Origin: Begonia masoniana
Taxonomy: Eukaryota > Streptophyta > Magnoliopsida > Cucurbitales > Begoniaceae
DNA length: 64,000 nucleotides
Direction of reading: 5' to 3'
Assembly (NCBI GenBank): GCA_022432975.1
Contig: CM039502.1
Location: 16,997,453-17,061,452, forward strand
The number at the start of each line of letters is the position of its first letter. The stretch's first letter is position 1. The notes beneath the pieces were generated by a model that saw only the letters and a list, made by a program, of their open reading frames with translations, was not told where the DNA came from and ran no database searches. Below, one piece after another: positions 1-11,404 of the stretch. The position numbers and the translations under genes were made by a program.

Positions 1-207
1 ACAGAAAACTACTCTCAAGGATTCTCGCAAACAACTTATAGTTCGATGCCTCAAAAGAAATCAGAAGGTTTTGCTAGAGAATACGCCTCCAAAGCAGACG
101 TAATTCTGTAAAATTTGGCTGTGTCCATCAAAAATATTGAAACTCAAATGAGACAATTAGCTCAATCCATGAACACAAGGAATGCGAGGCAATTACCGAG
201 TGATACG
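1..207 (+). pseudogene. Gag C-terminal fragment of element H
   Basis: The frame reads through VSIKNIETQMRQLAQS and ends at the insertion point of R. The same motif (ASIKNIETQLGQLAQ) closes the gag of element G near 10060-10130, which identifies the fragment. In Athila gag proteins this coiled-coil-like stretch follows the zinc knuckle and precedes the protease. A stop (TAA at about 109-111) lies upstream of the motif. The frame resumes after R at 3845 (TKVPKIPKNE). Confidence 0.8.
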
Positions 208-584
208 TGTAACGACCCCATTTCCCAGCAAGATATTGTCCGCTCTGGGGATTGGGCCGTAGCACAATATCCTCCCCTCACGGCTTTGTTTGGCGAGAAC
301 TTCCCGGAAGGTCACCCAACCTGGAATTGCTCTCGCCGAAGCACTTTTAACTTCGGAGTTCTTATGGGATCCGTTGCCAATTGTGCTCAAAAACGTGTCT
401 TGCTATGTTAGGAGGGTCTCTTTACATATGTTTCATTTCCACATACTTCCCCAAGCGATGTGGGATTGTGATGACCCCCTCTTTACGACCTGTCACCTTC
501 CGGTTCGCCCGCGCGGATGTACCGCCATTCGGGTTCCGGTTCGTGCAGCCATCGTACACATACTTACACATCCGGGTCATCACA
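208..584 (-). repeat. R, LTR (3' LTR of the minus-strand element)
   Basis: 377 bp, TGTAACGACC to TCATCACA on the plus strand. It is nearly identical to 656-718 joined to 3526-3839. Open frames here are non-coding LTR. Confidence 0.92.
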
Positions 585-640
585 ATCACCCCCGCTCGGG
601 GGCCCAACGTCCTCGTTGGCCACATTTTTGGTTGGGTACA

Positions 641-655
641 GGCTCTAATACCATT
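641..655 (-). other. R primer-binding site (tRNA-iMet type)
   Basis: The minus strand reads aatggtattagagcc directly inside the right LTR. This is the usual plant initiator-methionine tRNA primer site (tggtatcagagc) with one substitution. It sets the element's orientation as minus. Confidence 0.85.
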
Positions 656-718
656 TGTAACAACCTCTTTCCCTATCAAGATATTGTCCGCTCTGGGGAT
701 TGGGCCGCAGTCCAATAT

Positions 719-3520
719 TGTGACAACCCAAATCCGAACCAGATTAGAGTCCGGGATCGGAGCCATCACTCTGGGACAGTGTACGAAAAACGGTGACTAT
801 TTTTTTTTGAAACAGATCGGTCAAAACAGTGGACATTATACTTTTAAAACATTAACGGAAAACAGAATCGAATGACAGTAACATGCACCGTCATCGCAAA
901 CCCTATAAACGCAACTTTACAGAGAGGGAGAAACTACAGTGAGTAACAGAAAACATTTACAGGGAGAGAGAGAGTTCTCGGGTGTAGAAATTTAAAACAG
1001 GTTTCAATAATGGATAACAGAACAGAAATTAGCATAAGGCTGGCGGAGGAGGAAACATGAAACATTGGCGGAAGACTTAGGCGAATAACCGACGGAAGAC
1101 TTAGTTTAAAGGAGCAGCGGAAGACTTTGAATGACGTCAGCCGGAAGATGTAAATGCAAAGACAGAAACGGAGATGACGTCAGGCGGAAGATTAGAGCTA
1201 TCGGTGGATTCAGATACGACAAAAGACAAACAGTATTCAGCGGAAGAGGCTGAGTAAAACTGGGCAGAAGAGGTGGTGACGTCAGCCGGAAGATGGGTGA
1301 TGTCAGCCGGAGGCAGATACGGGTAGTAAACGTAATCGGCAGAAGGTGATGACGTCAGCCGGAAGATGGATGACGTCACCGGAAGATACAGGCAAACAAC
1401 GAAACCAGCAGCAGAAGGTGATGACGTCAGTCGGAAGATGGATGACGTCACCGGTGGATGTAGGCAAAAAGTGTAAATAGACTGGGAGGAAGATGTCGAA
1501 TAAGACAAGACAGATGACGTCACCGGAAGATGTAATTACACTGGCGGAAGACTTGGGTGACGTCAACCGGAAGACGGGGTTTTAAACTGGGCGGATGACT
1601 TGGTTTTTAAGGCAGAAACTTGACAAATTTTAACAGAAAAACATGCCAACAGAAAACTTCGAAACAAAAAGCAATAAGGCTTCAAGCCTCCAAACCCGAT
1701 TCCAAACACAGTTTTGAAGCATGACAGAAGCTAGAAAACCTAACAGAAATTCAGGAAAACAACTGCATGGATTACTCCATAACCAGAGACAATCCATGCA
1801 CAGATTTTCAGGGGATATCCCAAACAAATTCAGAATACCTCAGAACCCAATTTAACTGTCAAATACAGTACAAACAGAAGGCATGAAAGTTATAAACCTT
1901 CAATACCCGATTCTAAATAAGGTTGTGAAACATACTTTGCAATTGACAGATTCAAAGAAACGGACTGCATGGATAGTTCCAAACTAGAAGCCATCCATGC
2001 ACAAACTAATAAAAGGAAATCCCAGCAGTTTCAGAATAATTTCAATACATTCCAAGACATAAATACAACTGTCAAATACAGAGGTTTTAGAATACCCCAA
2101 CAGAACCTATACATAAATCAGATTTCTAACAAAAATCAAGACAGAGTTTTGAAACAAAACACCAGAGTTCAGTAAAACCTACAGACATAAACTTCACTTA
2201 AAAACTGAAACCTCAAAGCAGAAACATGTCTGACTGCAACAACCACCCTGTGAGCTCGATCCACAATTTACATCAGATCATCATTTTGAGGAACAAGGTC
2301 CTCGGGTTCAGGTTCAGTACCTACACCAGAGAGTTCACCTATGAGTCTAAAACTCAGTAAGACATAATCGGTATGCAGTGATGCAAAATGCTATGCATGC
2401 AGTTTTTCAGAATACGGTGATAGTACAGAGCATTTAGTTACAGTGGCAGTAGAATTAAGTGGAGCTTATAGGGGAACTGGCAAACAGTGGAGGAGGGGGA
2501 GGGTGCACTATCAGGCACATTCAGGGAAACAGTACAGTAAACGGTAAACAGTAACAGTTCAGTGGCCAGTCCCCGTCTCGCACTTAACTTGGTACATTTC
2601 AGTCAGATTTTATCTTATTAGTTTCAAATGGTGTACAGAAATCGGTTTTGCATGAATTTTCAGGAAAACAGTGTATGCATGACATTCTCAGTGCCTGAAC
2701 CTATAACAGCAGACATCAGAAATAGCAGGGCATATTGTGAGATAGAAAACAGACAACTCAGAACGTGGACTGAGCAGACGACACAGAACACAAATTGAAC
2801 AAAAGCTATAACATTTCTACCCAAAACTACCTGACAGAACAGGAACCCTAGTACCTCTGTGATGTAGGGCCTTAAGGGCCAACCTACGTTTGCTGCGGTG
2901 TCAGATGCTCGAATGTCCCTGGAATGCTCGGATCTGTAGTATGCATGAAAAGGTATTAAACAAGCTGCAAATGCTAATAAATAAGTCAGAAGAGTCTGTT
3001 TCAAACTCATTCAAACTCTTAAAAAACAAACCGGTGTGTTTTCATCCAAAGACAGTGAGGTTTTTCCACAAAACACCATAACCCTAAACTTCAGGAAAAA
3101 CCCACATTAAACTTGTCCAAACTTGTTAGCATTAGTAGATGTTTACCTTAGCGGAGGAGTAGGAAGGGATCTGAGAAGATCGAAGTAACTTCGATGGTTG
3201 TTTGTCGACAGGGAGAGAGAATGCAGAGAGGAGAAAGGAGAGAGAGCAAAGAAGAGAAGTGAAGAGGGTTTCACGTAGGGGGAAGAACTTAACTTCTTCA
3301 ACAAGCTGCCACATGTCAATCATCCATTTGATTTCTCCCACCAACCTTAAGTTCTTCCTAATTTGCCCTTCCATTGGTTTTAAACTTAGTGTTATGCTTA
3401 GTTATACATTAGTTTGGGTTTTTTTTTCTTTCCAACAAAACATATATTGCATTTACATTAAATTAATCTCGAGAAATGGTTCGGGAAAAATAATTACATG
3501 CAAAAAGGCCGGGTGTTACA
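719..3520 (-). mobile_element. S1: solo LTR of a Tekay/Del-type gypsy element, 2.8 kb
   Basis: It starts TGTGACAACCC and ends GGGTGTTACA, an imperfect inverted pair matching the TGTAACACCC LTR ends of the T element. It is flanked by AATAT at 714-718 and 3521-3525. The 2802-bp length is close to T's right LTR (2833 bp). No primer-binding site, polypurine tract or retroviral protein motif was seen inside, so a solo LTR formed by LTR-LTR recombination is the simplest reading. It carries a TGACGTCA array at 1132-1565. The rest, 1570-3500, is non-coding, and the short open frames in it have no recognisable motif. Confidence 0.85.
1132..1565. promoter_or_regulatory. TGACGTCA array in S1
   Basis: Nine perfect TGACGTCA palindromes lie at 1132, 1175, 1277, 1349, 1371, 1422, 1443, 1514 and 1558. 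Most are followed by an aCCGGAAGA-like sequence, and there are further one-mismatch copies such as TGATGTCA near 1299. Plant bZIP proteins (TGA and CREB-like groups) bind TGACG and TGACGTCA sites, so an LTR enhancer is plausible. That function is inferred from the motif alone. Confidence 0.6.
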
Positions 3521-3844
3521 AATATCCTCCTCTCACGGTTTTGTTTGGCGAGAACTTCCCGAAAGGTCACCCAACCTGGGATTGCTCTCGCCGAAGCACT
3601 TTTAACTTCAGAGTTCTTATGGGATCTGTTGCCAATTGTGCTCCAAAATGCGTCTTGGTATGTTGGGAGGGTCTCTTTACATATGTTTCATTTCCACATA
3701 TTTCCCCAAGCGATGTGGGATTGTGATGACCCCCTCTTTACGACCTATCACCTTCCGATTTGCCCGCGCGGATGTACCGCAATCCGGGTTCCGGTTCGTG
3801 CAGCCATCGTACACATACTCACACATCCGGGTCATCACAATACG

Positions 3845-4740
3845 AAAGTGCCGAAAATACCAAAAAATGAGCATTACAAGGCCATTGTATTGAGGAATGG
3901 AAGGGAACTTGAGATTCTAGAAAAACAACAGAGGGCATAAAATTTAAAGAAACAAGATGAGTTGGTTGAACAAGAGGATTTAGATGAATCAGAAAAGTGT
4001 AACCCAGTAACTAATGCTGTAGTTACACCGCAGCAGCAACAGTAAAGTGAATTGAAAATTCAGAGGCCACCACCACCATTCCCCCAAATATTGCAGAAAC
4101 ATAATCAGGACAAGCAGTTTAAAAGATTCTTTGATGTTTTTAAGCAAATTCACATTAATGTGCCCCTGGTGGAAGCACTTGAACAAATGCCCAACTACGC
4201 AAAGTTTATAAAGGATATTTTGTCCAAGAAAAGAAGGCTGAGAGAATTTGAAATGGTAGCCATAACTGAAGAAACAAGTTATATCTTACAGAATAAGATC
4301 CCACCTAAATTGAAAGATCCAGGTAACTTCACCATTCCATGCACGATCGACAACAACTATTTTGGGAAAGCTTTGTGTAATTTAGGAGCAAGCATTAATT
4401 TAATGCTCATGTCCATCTTCAAGAAACTATGAATAGGAAAAGCTCGACCTACTGTGGTTACTTTGCAACTCGTTGATCGCTCATTAACTCATCCTTAAGA
4501 GAAAATAGAAAACGTACTCGTAAAAGTAGATAAAATTATTTTCCTAGCAGACTTCATTATTTTGGATTACAAAGCAGATCGTGAAGTGCCCATCATATTG
4601 GGAAGACCCTTTTTAGACACTGGAAGAACGTTAATTGATGTTCAAAAAGAAGAACTCATCATGAGAGTGAATGATCAACAAGTTACCTTCAACGTTTTAA
4701 AAAGCCATAAAGTGTTCTTATGACGAAGAAGAATGTTTTA
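3845..4740 (+). pseudogene. Gag C-terminus and protease of element H
   Basis: The frame includes PPPFPQ, FKRFFDVFKQIHINVPLVEAL and FTIPCTI, the usual lead-in to the Athila protease, then LCNLGASINLM and [14 protein letters not shown] and F have DLG at the catalytic position (ALCDLG). Here it is NLG, so the catalytic aspartate is lost. Several in-frame stops are present (for example after FKKL at about 4430 and near 4498). The region runs on without a gap towards the RT. Confidence 0.85.
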
Positions 4741-4991
4741 TTATATCAGAAAAAATGAAAACGGAAGAAACAAAGCAGATTTCCCGGGGTTACAGAAAAC
4801 AATTTGAAGCATTAGTGAGAACAAAAGATAAACCAGAATTTCTTAAGTCATCCATTAAAGATGCGCCAACATTGGAGCTTAAATAACTGCCCTCTCACCT
4901 CAAATATGCATTTTTAGGACTCAATGAGACCCTTCCTGTTATTATTTCGGCTACTTTGACAACCATGCAAGAGGAAAAATTACTCTAATTA

Positions 4992-5632
4992 TTGAAAACT
5001 TACAAACAGGCTTTGGCATGGACAGTTAGAGACATTAAGAGGATTAGTCCTAGTATTTGTATGCACAAGATACTCCTAGAAGATGGATACAACACATCTA
5101 TAGAGCGACAAAGAAGATTGAATCCAGTAATGAAAGAGGTTGTGAAGAAGAAAATTCTCAAATGGTTGGATGCTAGAATTATTTACCCAATTTCAAATAG
5201 CTCATGGATTAGCCCAGTTTAATGTGTTCCAAAGAAAGGTTGGATAATAGTTATGTCCAATGAAAAGAATGAGTTGATTCCAACGAGGATAGTAATAGGA
5301 TGGAGAATTTGCATGGATTGCCAGAAATTAAACAAGGCCACACGTAAAGATCATTTCTCGCTACCATTTATTGATCAAATGCTAGACAGGTTGGCTGGTA
5401 AACAATTTTATTGCTTTCTTGAGGGGCATTCAGGTTATAATCAAATCACGATTGCTCCCGAAGATCAAGAGAAAACTATGTTTACATGTCCTTATGGAAC
5501 TTTTGCATTTCAGAGAATGCCTTTTAGGTTGTGCAACGCTCCAGCAACTTTCCAACATTGCATAATGGCTATATTTTCAAACATGGTCGAAGAATGTTTG
5601 GAGATTTTTATGGATTATTTCTTTATTGTTTG
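4992..5632 (+). pseudogene. Reverse transcriptase of element H (inactive)
   Basis: RT motifs appear in order: RISPSICMHKILLEDG, a stop at 5220, ICMDCQKLNKATRKDHF, LPFIDQMLDRLAG, GYNQI, TCPYGTFAFQRMPF and NAPATFQ. The catalytic box reads FMDYF where gypsy enzymes have a double Asp (FMDDF or FVDDF), so the second catalytic Asp is replaced by Tyr. The box is followed by a stop at about 5631. It is clearly Ty3/gypsy RT but cannot be active. Confidence 0.9.
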
Positions 5633-6410
5633 AGAGTGTTTCGAAACATGTTTGAAAAATTTGGAGCGAGTTTTGAAAAGATACCTGGAGACGAACTTGG
5701 TGCTAAATTGGGAGAAATATCATTTTATGGTTCCCGAGGGGATAGTATTGCGGCATCAAGACTCAGAAAAGGGTTTAGAAGTGGATAAAGTGAAAGTAGA
5801 AATCATTGAGAATTTACCTCCACCAAATTTAGTAAAAGGGATTCGAAGTTTTTTAGGTCATGAACAATTTTATCGTCGTTTCATCAAGGACTTCTCAAAA
5901 AATCTCTAAACTCTTATGCATGTTACTGGAACAGAATGCTTCATTCAACTTTAACAAAGACTTTTTGGAAGCTTTTAATGTGTTGAAGTAGAAATTAATA
6001 AGCGTGCTTGTAATAGTAGCACCCGATTGGTTTATGCCATATATTCTAATGCGGGATGCTAGCGATTATGTTGTGGGAGTAGTGTTGGGATAGAAGAGAG
6101 ATAAAATATTCCATTCCATTTACTATGCCAGCAAAATCCTCAATGATGCTTAGAAAAACTACACAACTATAGAGAAAGAGTTACTCACAGTAGTATTTGC
6201 TTTTGATAAATTCAGAGCGTATTTGATAGGAACGAAGGTGATTGTGTACACTGATCATGCAGCCATCAAGTATCTAGTTACGAAAAAAGATGCTAAACCA
6301 AGACTAATCCATTGGGTACTACTTTTTCAAGAATTTGATTTGGAAATCCGCAATAGTAAAGGCTGCGAGAATCAGGTTGTAGATTATTTATCTCGTCTGG
6401 AAAATATGAG
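5633..6410 (+). pseudogene. RT connection and RNase H of element H
   Basis: Frameshifted pieces show the connection motif (IRSFLGHEQFYRRFIKDFS, about 5840-5900) and RNase H motifs ([11 protein letters not shown] and [13 protein letters not shown], about 6240-6350). Stops are frequent between 5900 and 6220. It continues directly into the integrase zinc finger. Confidence 0.82.
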
Positions 6411-6809
6411 CGAACAACGACATGGAGAAAGCATAAAAGAAATATTTTCGGATGAACAGATGTTAAAAATGGATGTATCTTCAGTTCCATGGTATGCAGA
6501 TTTTGTCAACTACATTGTAAGTGACATCATTCCTCTTGACATGCAATATCAGCAAAGAAAATTTTTTTTTTAAAGATGTGAAACAATATTTTTGGGATGA
6601 ATCTTTCCTCTTTAAACAATACGCTGACCAACTATTAAGGAGATGTGTTCTAGAGGAAGAAATGGATTCAATGCTACAGCAATGCCATGCAGCACCATAT
6701 GAAGGTCATTATGGAGGTACGTGCAGAGCTGCAAAAATTCTGCAATCAGGTTTGTACTGTCCCACTCTTTTTAAGAATGTCAATACTTTTGTGAATGGTT
6801 GTAACAGGT
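6411..6809 (+). pseudogene. Integrase N-terminal zinc-binding domain of element H
   Basis: The sequence CHAAPYEGHYGG, AAKILQSGLYCPTLF and NTFVNGCNR matches the HHCC finger of Athila integrases. A one-base frameshift in an A/T run near 6560 breaks the frame. The domain is cut at 6809 by element G, between the two cysteines of the finger, and resumes at 10397. Confidence 0.87.
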
Positions 6810-8694
6810 TGATAACTCTTAAATTAGAGTTATTTTATACATTAATTAGTTGAAAAAACGTAAATGAATTGAGTGAATGCAAGAATAAATTGGTAGGAAT
6901 TTACTACAAGTACTATGTAATGCTACAGTATCGGTGCCTTGATTTAATTTAATATATTTCATACGGATTATCTATTAAAAGCAGATTTTCTCATTAATTT
7001 GAATTTTATATTTTATTAATTAAATGTAATTTTTTTATAGCAGGAGAATCAATTCAAATGCGGAAGGCTTATGAAGAAAGAGAAAACAAATCAAGAAAAA
7101 TGGGAAATTTGTTGCGCTGAATATGGAGAAAAAGAAATGGATATTATTTGGCTGCAGATTTATGGAGGAAAAGCTTGCTAAAATCAAGTAAACAAATCAA
7201 AAACAAATTAAATGAGATGAAGGTGAAAAAAGGCCAGTCAATGAGGAAAAGTACGGTCAACTTTGGACGCCAACAAAGAAAATGGACAACAACTGTTGAC
7301 GACTACTGGGCCAACAGTGCAAATGGACAAATGATACAACAAGGAGAAGTGGACGATGGATATAAAGTGGACGACAGAAAGGAAGAAAAGACACCTGGCA
7401 TGCATAAAGAGTGGACGACAACTGAAAACGGATAATAAAATAAAAGAGAGTGGGCAACAAAAGAAAATGGATGACTGTAGAAGAAGTGGACGATGCTGAA
7501 GTGACATTATAAAAAGAAGCACTAATAGATAAAAAGTGAGTATTAAAAGAAAGCAGCGGTCGATGAAGAAAACGGGGCACTAAAAGACAAAAGCACTACA
7601 AGACAAAAACTCACGCCAAATCGCGGACTTGACTGGGACAAACAGAAAATGGACGATAAAAGAAGAATGGACGACTTGGAAAGAAATGGACGAAGCTGGG
7701 CAGCGGTCGATATGAAAAAGGGCAGCACTAAAAGACAAAAACTCAACAAAGAGATCACTGGAAAGAGAAAGAGAGAGAAGAGCCAGAAAAAGAATAAAAT
7801 CCCAAAAAGGAAGAAAGGGAATGAATGATTCTAGGGATTGGAGATAGAAGATACACTACAAAAAAAGGATTCTAGAACGAAAAAAAGGCATTCTAGAGAA
7901 GAGATTTTTTTGAGACCTGGATCTACAGAAGAACTCCGATCACAAATTTTCTGATCTTCTTCCTTTTCTTTTCACTGTTCATGATTTTTTTATGAACACT
8001 ATTATTTTGATGTTTAATTTAATTATGTTTAGTAGCTAAACTCTTTTACTTGGTTAGGACCAGAGTATTCGTTACGAATTTTGCTACGATCTCAATTTGT
8101 TTATGCGATTATTTATTGATAAATTATTTGTGATATTTCTTGCTTAATTCAGATCATATTGATAGATAGGTTGATGATCCATATTTATATTGTATTGAAA
8201 GATAAATATAAATTCTAAGATACACGAATAATTAATCGGATTAAATTGTTACAACATAGTTAGCATTAATTCGTTTGGCAATAAGAATGAGGCAAATATG
8301 AAATTCAATGTTAGTTACCTTCTTTCCAGGTCGAGAGAAATTCTAAATTGAATTTACTTAGGCAATTCGAAAAAATCCTAGAATTAATTTATTCTTGCTG
8401 TTCATAGTCAATGTTGCAGAGCATTACCAGAGCATCAATAATAAAACTATCGTAACGAAGAAATCGCTCCTAGCCAAGGCTTCCTTTTATTGATTTTATC
8501 TCGTTTATCCTGTTTTATTTTGTTAAATCGTCATTCGAATTTTATTTCTAATTATTTTTATTTATCATTTTGATATTTTTATAAGATTTTTATAGCAATT
8601 AATACAATTAAAAATATCATCGTGGGATCAATATTTTTTATACTACTTGATTGCGATACGTGCACTTGCGTATAAGTGTGTAAAATCACTAACA
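6810..8694 (+). repeat. G, 5' LTR
   Basis: It runs from TGATAACTC to CACTAACA, 1885 bp. It includes a purine-rich stretch with repeated GTGGACGA-like words (about 7250-7700) that creates open frames without protein meaning. The last 270 bp match the truncated 3' LTR at 10141-10391, including CGTGGGATC near the end, a motif also seen at the LTR ends of E and F. Confidence 0.9.
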
Positions 8695-8700
8695 AGTTTT

Positions 8701-8718
8701 TGGCGCCGTTGCCGGGGA
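8701..8718 (+). other. G primer-binding site (tRNA-Asp type)
   Basis: tggcgccgttgccgggga lies six bases after the LTR end. It is complementary to the 3' end of plant tRNA-Asp and typical of Athila/Tat elements. The same site is present in E (41441) and F (51732-51749, minus strand). Confidence 0.9.
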
Positions 8719-8829
8719 TATTGATTAGTTGGGATTATTTTGCTATAATTATTTTATTTTATTTTACATCATTTTATTTTACTTGATTTCTATAATTTCA
8801 AGTATTATTGATTTATACCGGACGAAGAA

Positions 8830-10140
8830 AATGCTCAGGATCTTGTACCCATAGATCCAGAAAATCGAAAGGACATTCAGAGTAAGAAGAAGACAACAAC
8901 AGCAACAGTATATTGAGGGAGAAAATATGGGGAACATAGAAAGAGGGAGAAACAATGCTGAAGGAATTGTGGATGATAGAGACAGACTAATTCAAGATTT
9001 AGCAATTCCTACACTTAATGATCTAAATCTTGGAATAGTAAGACCAGACCTACGCGCCATCAGATTTGAGCTTAAACCGATGATGTTTTAAATGCTCCAA
9101 ACGGTAGGACAGTTTACTGGAGCAGTGACTGATAATCCTCACCGTCATTTGAAAGTGTTTGGCGAAGTTAGTGATTCTTTCAACTTTCCTGGAGTATCTG
9201 CAGAGACATTGAGACTAAAACTTTTCCCATATTCTTTGAGAGATCGAGCAAGGGATTGGTTAAACAGCATTCCTTCAGACACTATCACTACTTGGGGGAT
9301 CTTGCTAAGAAATTCATCATGAAGTATCACCCACCAGTGAGGAATGCGAGGATGAGAAATGAAATAACAAGCTTTCAACAGAGGGATGGAGAATCACTCT
9401 ATGAAGCATGAGATAGATTTAAAGAGTTGCTGAGACAATGCCCAAATCACGGGATCCCTCATTGGATTCAGTTGGAAACGTTTTACAACGGATTGCATGG
9501 ACAAACCCGATTGATCATTGATGCAGCAGCCAATGGAACACTACTGTCAAAATCTTTTAATGAGGCATATGACTTACTGAAAAGAATGGCGATGAACAGT
9601 TATCAATGGCCATCAGACAGAAATACAACTGCAAGGAGAGCACCTGGAGTTTATGAAGTAGATGAAGTAGCCGCTCTCAATGCAAAAATAGCTTCATTAG
9701 AATATGCCATCAAAACTATGAACAAACAGCCTCAACCACAAATACAGGAGATTTCATGCATCTTTTGCGAGGAGAACCATGATGATAGCTCATGCCCTAC
9801 AAACCCCGAATCTGCAAATTACATGGGGTATAACCGAAACAATAATCCATTCTCACAGACGTACAACCCTGGATGGAGACAGCATCCAAACTTCCAATGG
9901 AATTAGCAGCAACAGAATAATGCAATACTTGTAAGATCTGCCGATAAATATGCCCAGAACTACACTCAGCGAATTCAGAAGCCAGTATCTCAGGAAAAAC
10001 CAGATAATTTTGCAACGGAATATGTTTCAATGACAGACATAATATTGCAGAATTTAGCAGCCTCTATAAAGAATATTGAAACACAACTGGGGCAGCTAGC
10101 TCAATCTGCAAATTCGAGAAGCATGGGACAATTACCAAAG
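8830..10140 (+). pseudogene. Gag of element G (broken)
   Basis: Recognisable pieces are RLIQDLAIPTLNDLN, LRLKLFPYSLRDRARDWLNS with IPSDTITTW (the retrotransposon gag domain), RQCPNHGIPHWIQLETFYNGL, and a zinc knuckle CIFCEENHDDSSC (CX2CX3HX4C). The tail ASIKNIETQLGQLAQ matches H. A stop at 9089-9091, a frameshift near 9295 and a stop at 9904 make it non-functional. The frame ends at 10140 where it joins LTR sequence. Confidence 0.88.
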
Positions 10141-10391
10141 CATCAGTAGTAAAATTATCGTAACGAAGAAATCGCTCCTAGCCAAGGCTTCTTTTTATTG
10201 ATTTTATCTCGTCTATCCTCTTTTATTTTGTTAAATCGTCATTCGAATTTTATTTCTAATTATTTTCATTTATCATTTTAATATTTTTATAGTAATTAAT
10301 ACAATTAAAAATATCCTCGTGGGATTGATATTTTTTATACTACTTGATTCCGATACGTGCACTTGCGTATAAGTGTGTAAAATCATTAACA
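10141..10391 (+). repeat. G, truncated 3' LTR
   Basis: About 250 bp matching the last 270 bp of the 5' LTR and ending CATTAACA, followed by TSD CAGGT. The first 1.6 kb of the LTR and its polypurine tract are missing. Confidence 0.88.
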
Positions 10392-10396
10392 CAGGT

Positions 10397-11404
10397 GCCA
10401 AAGGGTAGGAAATATTACTCGGAAACATGAGCTACCACTTAATAATATTATCGAGATCGAAATATTTGACGTATTGAGGATTGATTTCATGGGACCATTT
10501 CCAACATCTTTTGGTAATCAGTACATTCTCTTGGCTATAGACTATGTCTCAAAGTGTGTAGAAGTAGTAGCGTTGCCAAACAATGAAGGAAAATGTGTTC
10601 TAAAATTTTTACAAAAAAATATCTTCACAAGATTTGGAACACCTAGAGCAATTATTGACAATGGAGGATCTCACTTCTGCAATATATCTTTTTTGAAACA
10701 CCTAGAGCAATTATTAACAATGGAGGATCTCACTTCTGCAATATATCTTTCAATGGATTATTAAGCAAGTATGGAGTCAGACATAAGGTGACCACAACAT
10801 ATCACCCACAAAGTAATGGCCAAACAGAAGTTTCTAACAGAAAGATAAAAAGAATTCTAGAAAAAGTGGTGAATCTCAACTGGAAGAATTGGTCTCAAAA
10901 ACTAGATGATGTGTTGTGGGCGTACAGAACAACTTATAAAACCCCCTAGTCACTACTCCATACAATTTGATTTACGGAAAATTCTGCCACTTACCTGTGG
11001 AACTTGAACATAAGGCTTACTGGGCAATTAAGACATTAAATTTGGATTTACAGTGGGCAGGAAGAAATTAGTTTTTACAGCTGCAATAATTGGAAGAACT
11101 GAGGATGTGTGCTTATGAGAATGCTAGAATCTACAAAGAAAAAGTAAAGAAATGGCATGACAGAAAGATACAACATCGAGTTTTTGAAAAAGGTCAAACA
11201 ATTTTACTTTTTAATTTGAAATTGAAGCTTTTTTCAGGGAAGTTAAAATCTTGGTGGTTTGGTCCCTTTGAAGTGAAAGAAGTTTATCCATATGGCACCT
11301 TGGAATTACGAGATGAAAAAAGCGGTCAAAGTTTTAAGGTCAATGGCCAGAGAGTGAAGCTATATCTTGGAGAAAAATTGAGAAAATTACGTCAATTTCT
11401 CTAG
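10397..11404 (+). pseudogene. Integrase core and C-terminus of element H
   Basis: It continues the integrase cut at 6809: [69 protein letters not shown] and, near the end, WWFGPFEVKEVYPYGTLEL. The first catalytic Asp (DFMGP) and the Glu (GQTE) are present. The second reads DNGG instead of the usual SDGG. A 59-bp tandem duplication (10638-10755) shifts the frame, and there are stops near 10948. The pol frame ends at 11404. It is followed near 11460 by AGCGCTTGTTGGGAGG, also found after the gag-protease frame of E. Confidence 0.9.
10638..10755 (+). repeat. 59-bp tandem duplication within the integrase core
   Basis: Two adjacent copies (10638-10696 and 10697-10755) cover the acacctagagcaattatt to atatatctt stretch with about two differences. 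The length is not a multiple of three, so it breaks the frame. The noisy repeat at about 14600-14710 carries it as well. Confidence 0.85.

Larger units (their letters stand above)
208..3839 (-). mobile_element. Element R: miniature LTR retrotransposon (TRIM-like) split by a solo LTR
   Basis: Two 377-bp LTRs flank an internal domain of only 71 bp. The left LTR is 208-584. The right LTR is 656-718 plus 3526-3839, separated by S1. Removing S1 and one TSD copy gives exactly 377 bp on each side and a total of 825 bp. The ends are TGTAACGACC and GTCATCACA. The 5-bp TSD ATACG lies at 203-207 and 3840-3844. The internal domain holds a primer-binding site read on the minus strand (tggtattagagcc, 641-653) and a short purine run next to the left LTR, and has no coding capacity. 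This is the architecture of terminal-repeat retrotransposons in miniature, although the LTRs are longer than the usual 100-250 bp. A second copy is at 38084-38937. Confidence 0.93.
656..3839 (-). repeat. R, other LTR (5' LTR), interrupted by S1
   Basis: The LTR occupies 656-718, is broken by S1 (719-3520) with duplication of AATAT, and continues at 3526-3839. Apart from scattered substitutions it matches the left LTR over its full length. Confidence 0.92.
6810..10391 (+). mobile_element. Element G: gag-only Athila-like element inserted in H
   Basis: The 5' LTR is 6810-8694, the primer site 8701-8718, a broken gag lies at about 8830-10140, and the 3' LTR is shortened to 10141-10391. The TSD CAGGT is at 6805-6809 and 10392-10396. 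The interrupted H integrase frame rejoins exactly across the site. Its LTR start (TGATAACTCTTAAATTAGAG) resembles H's 3' LTR start at 28024, so G belongs to H's family. No protease, RT or integrase is present. A deletion has joined late gag directly to the middle of the 3' LTR. Since the outer TSD is intact, the deletion probably followed insertion. Confidence 0.93.

Noticed and set aside
1132..1565. Possible CRISPR-like array
   Set aside because: Spacing is irregular, there are no unique spacers of uniform length, and it lies in a plant LTR.
7148..7758. Overlapping open frames on both strands
   Set aside because: They lie inside G's 5' LTR in purine-rich repeated words; translations are low complexity.
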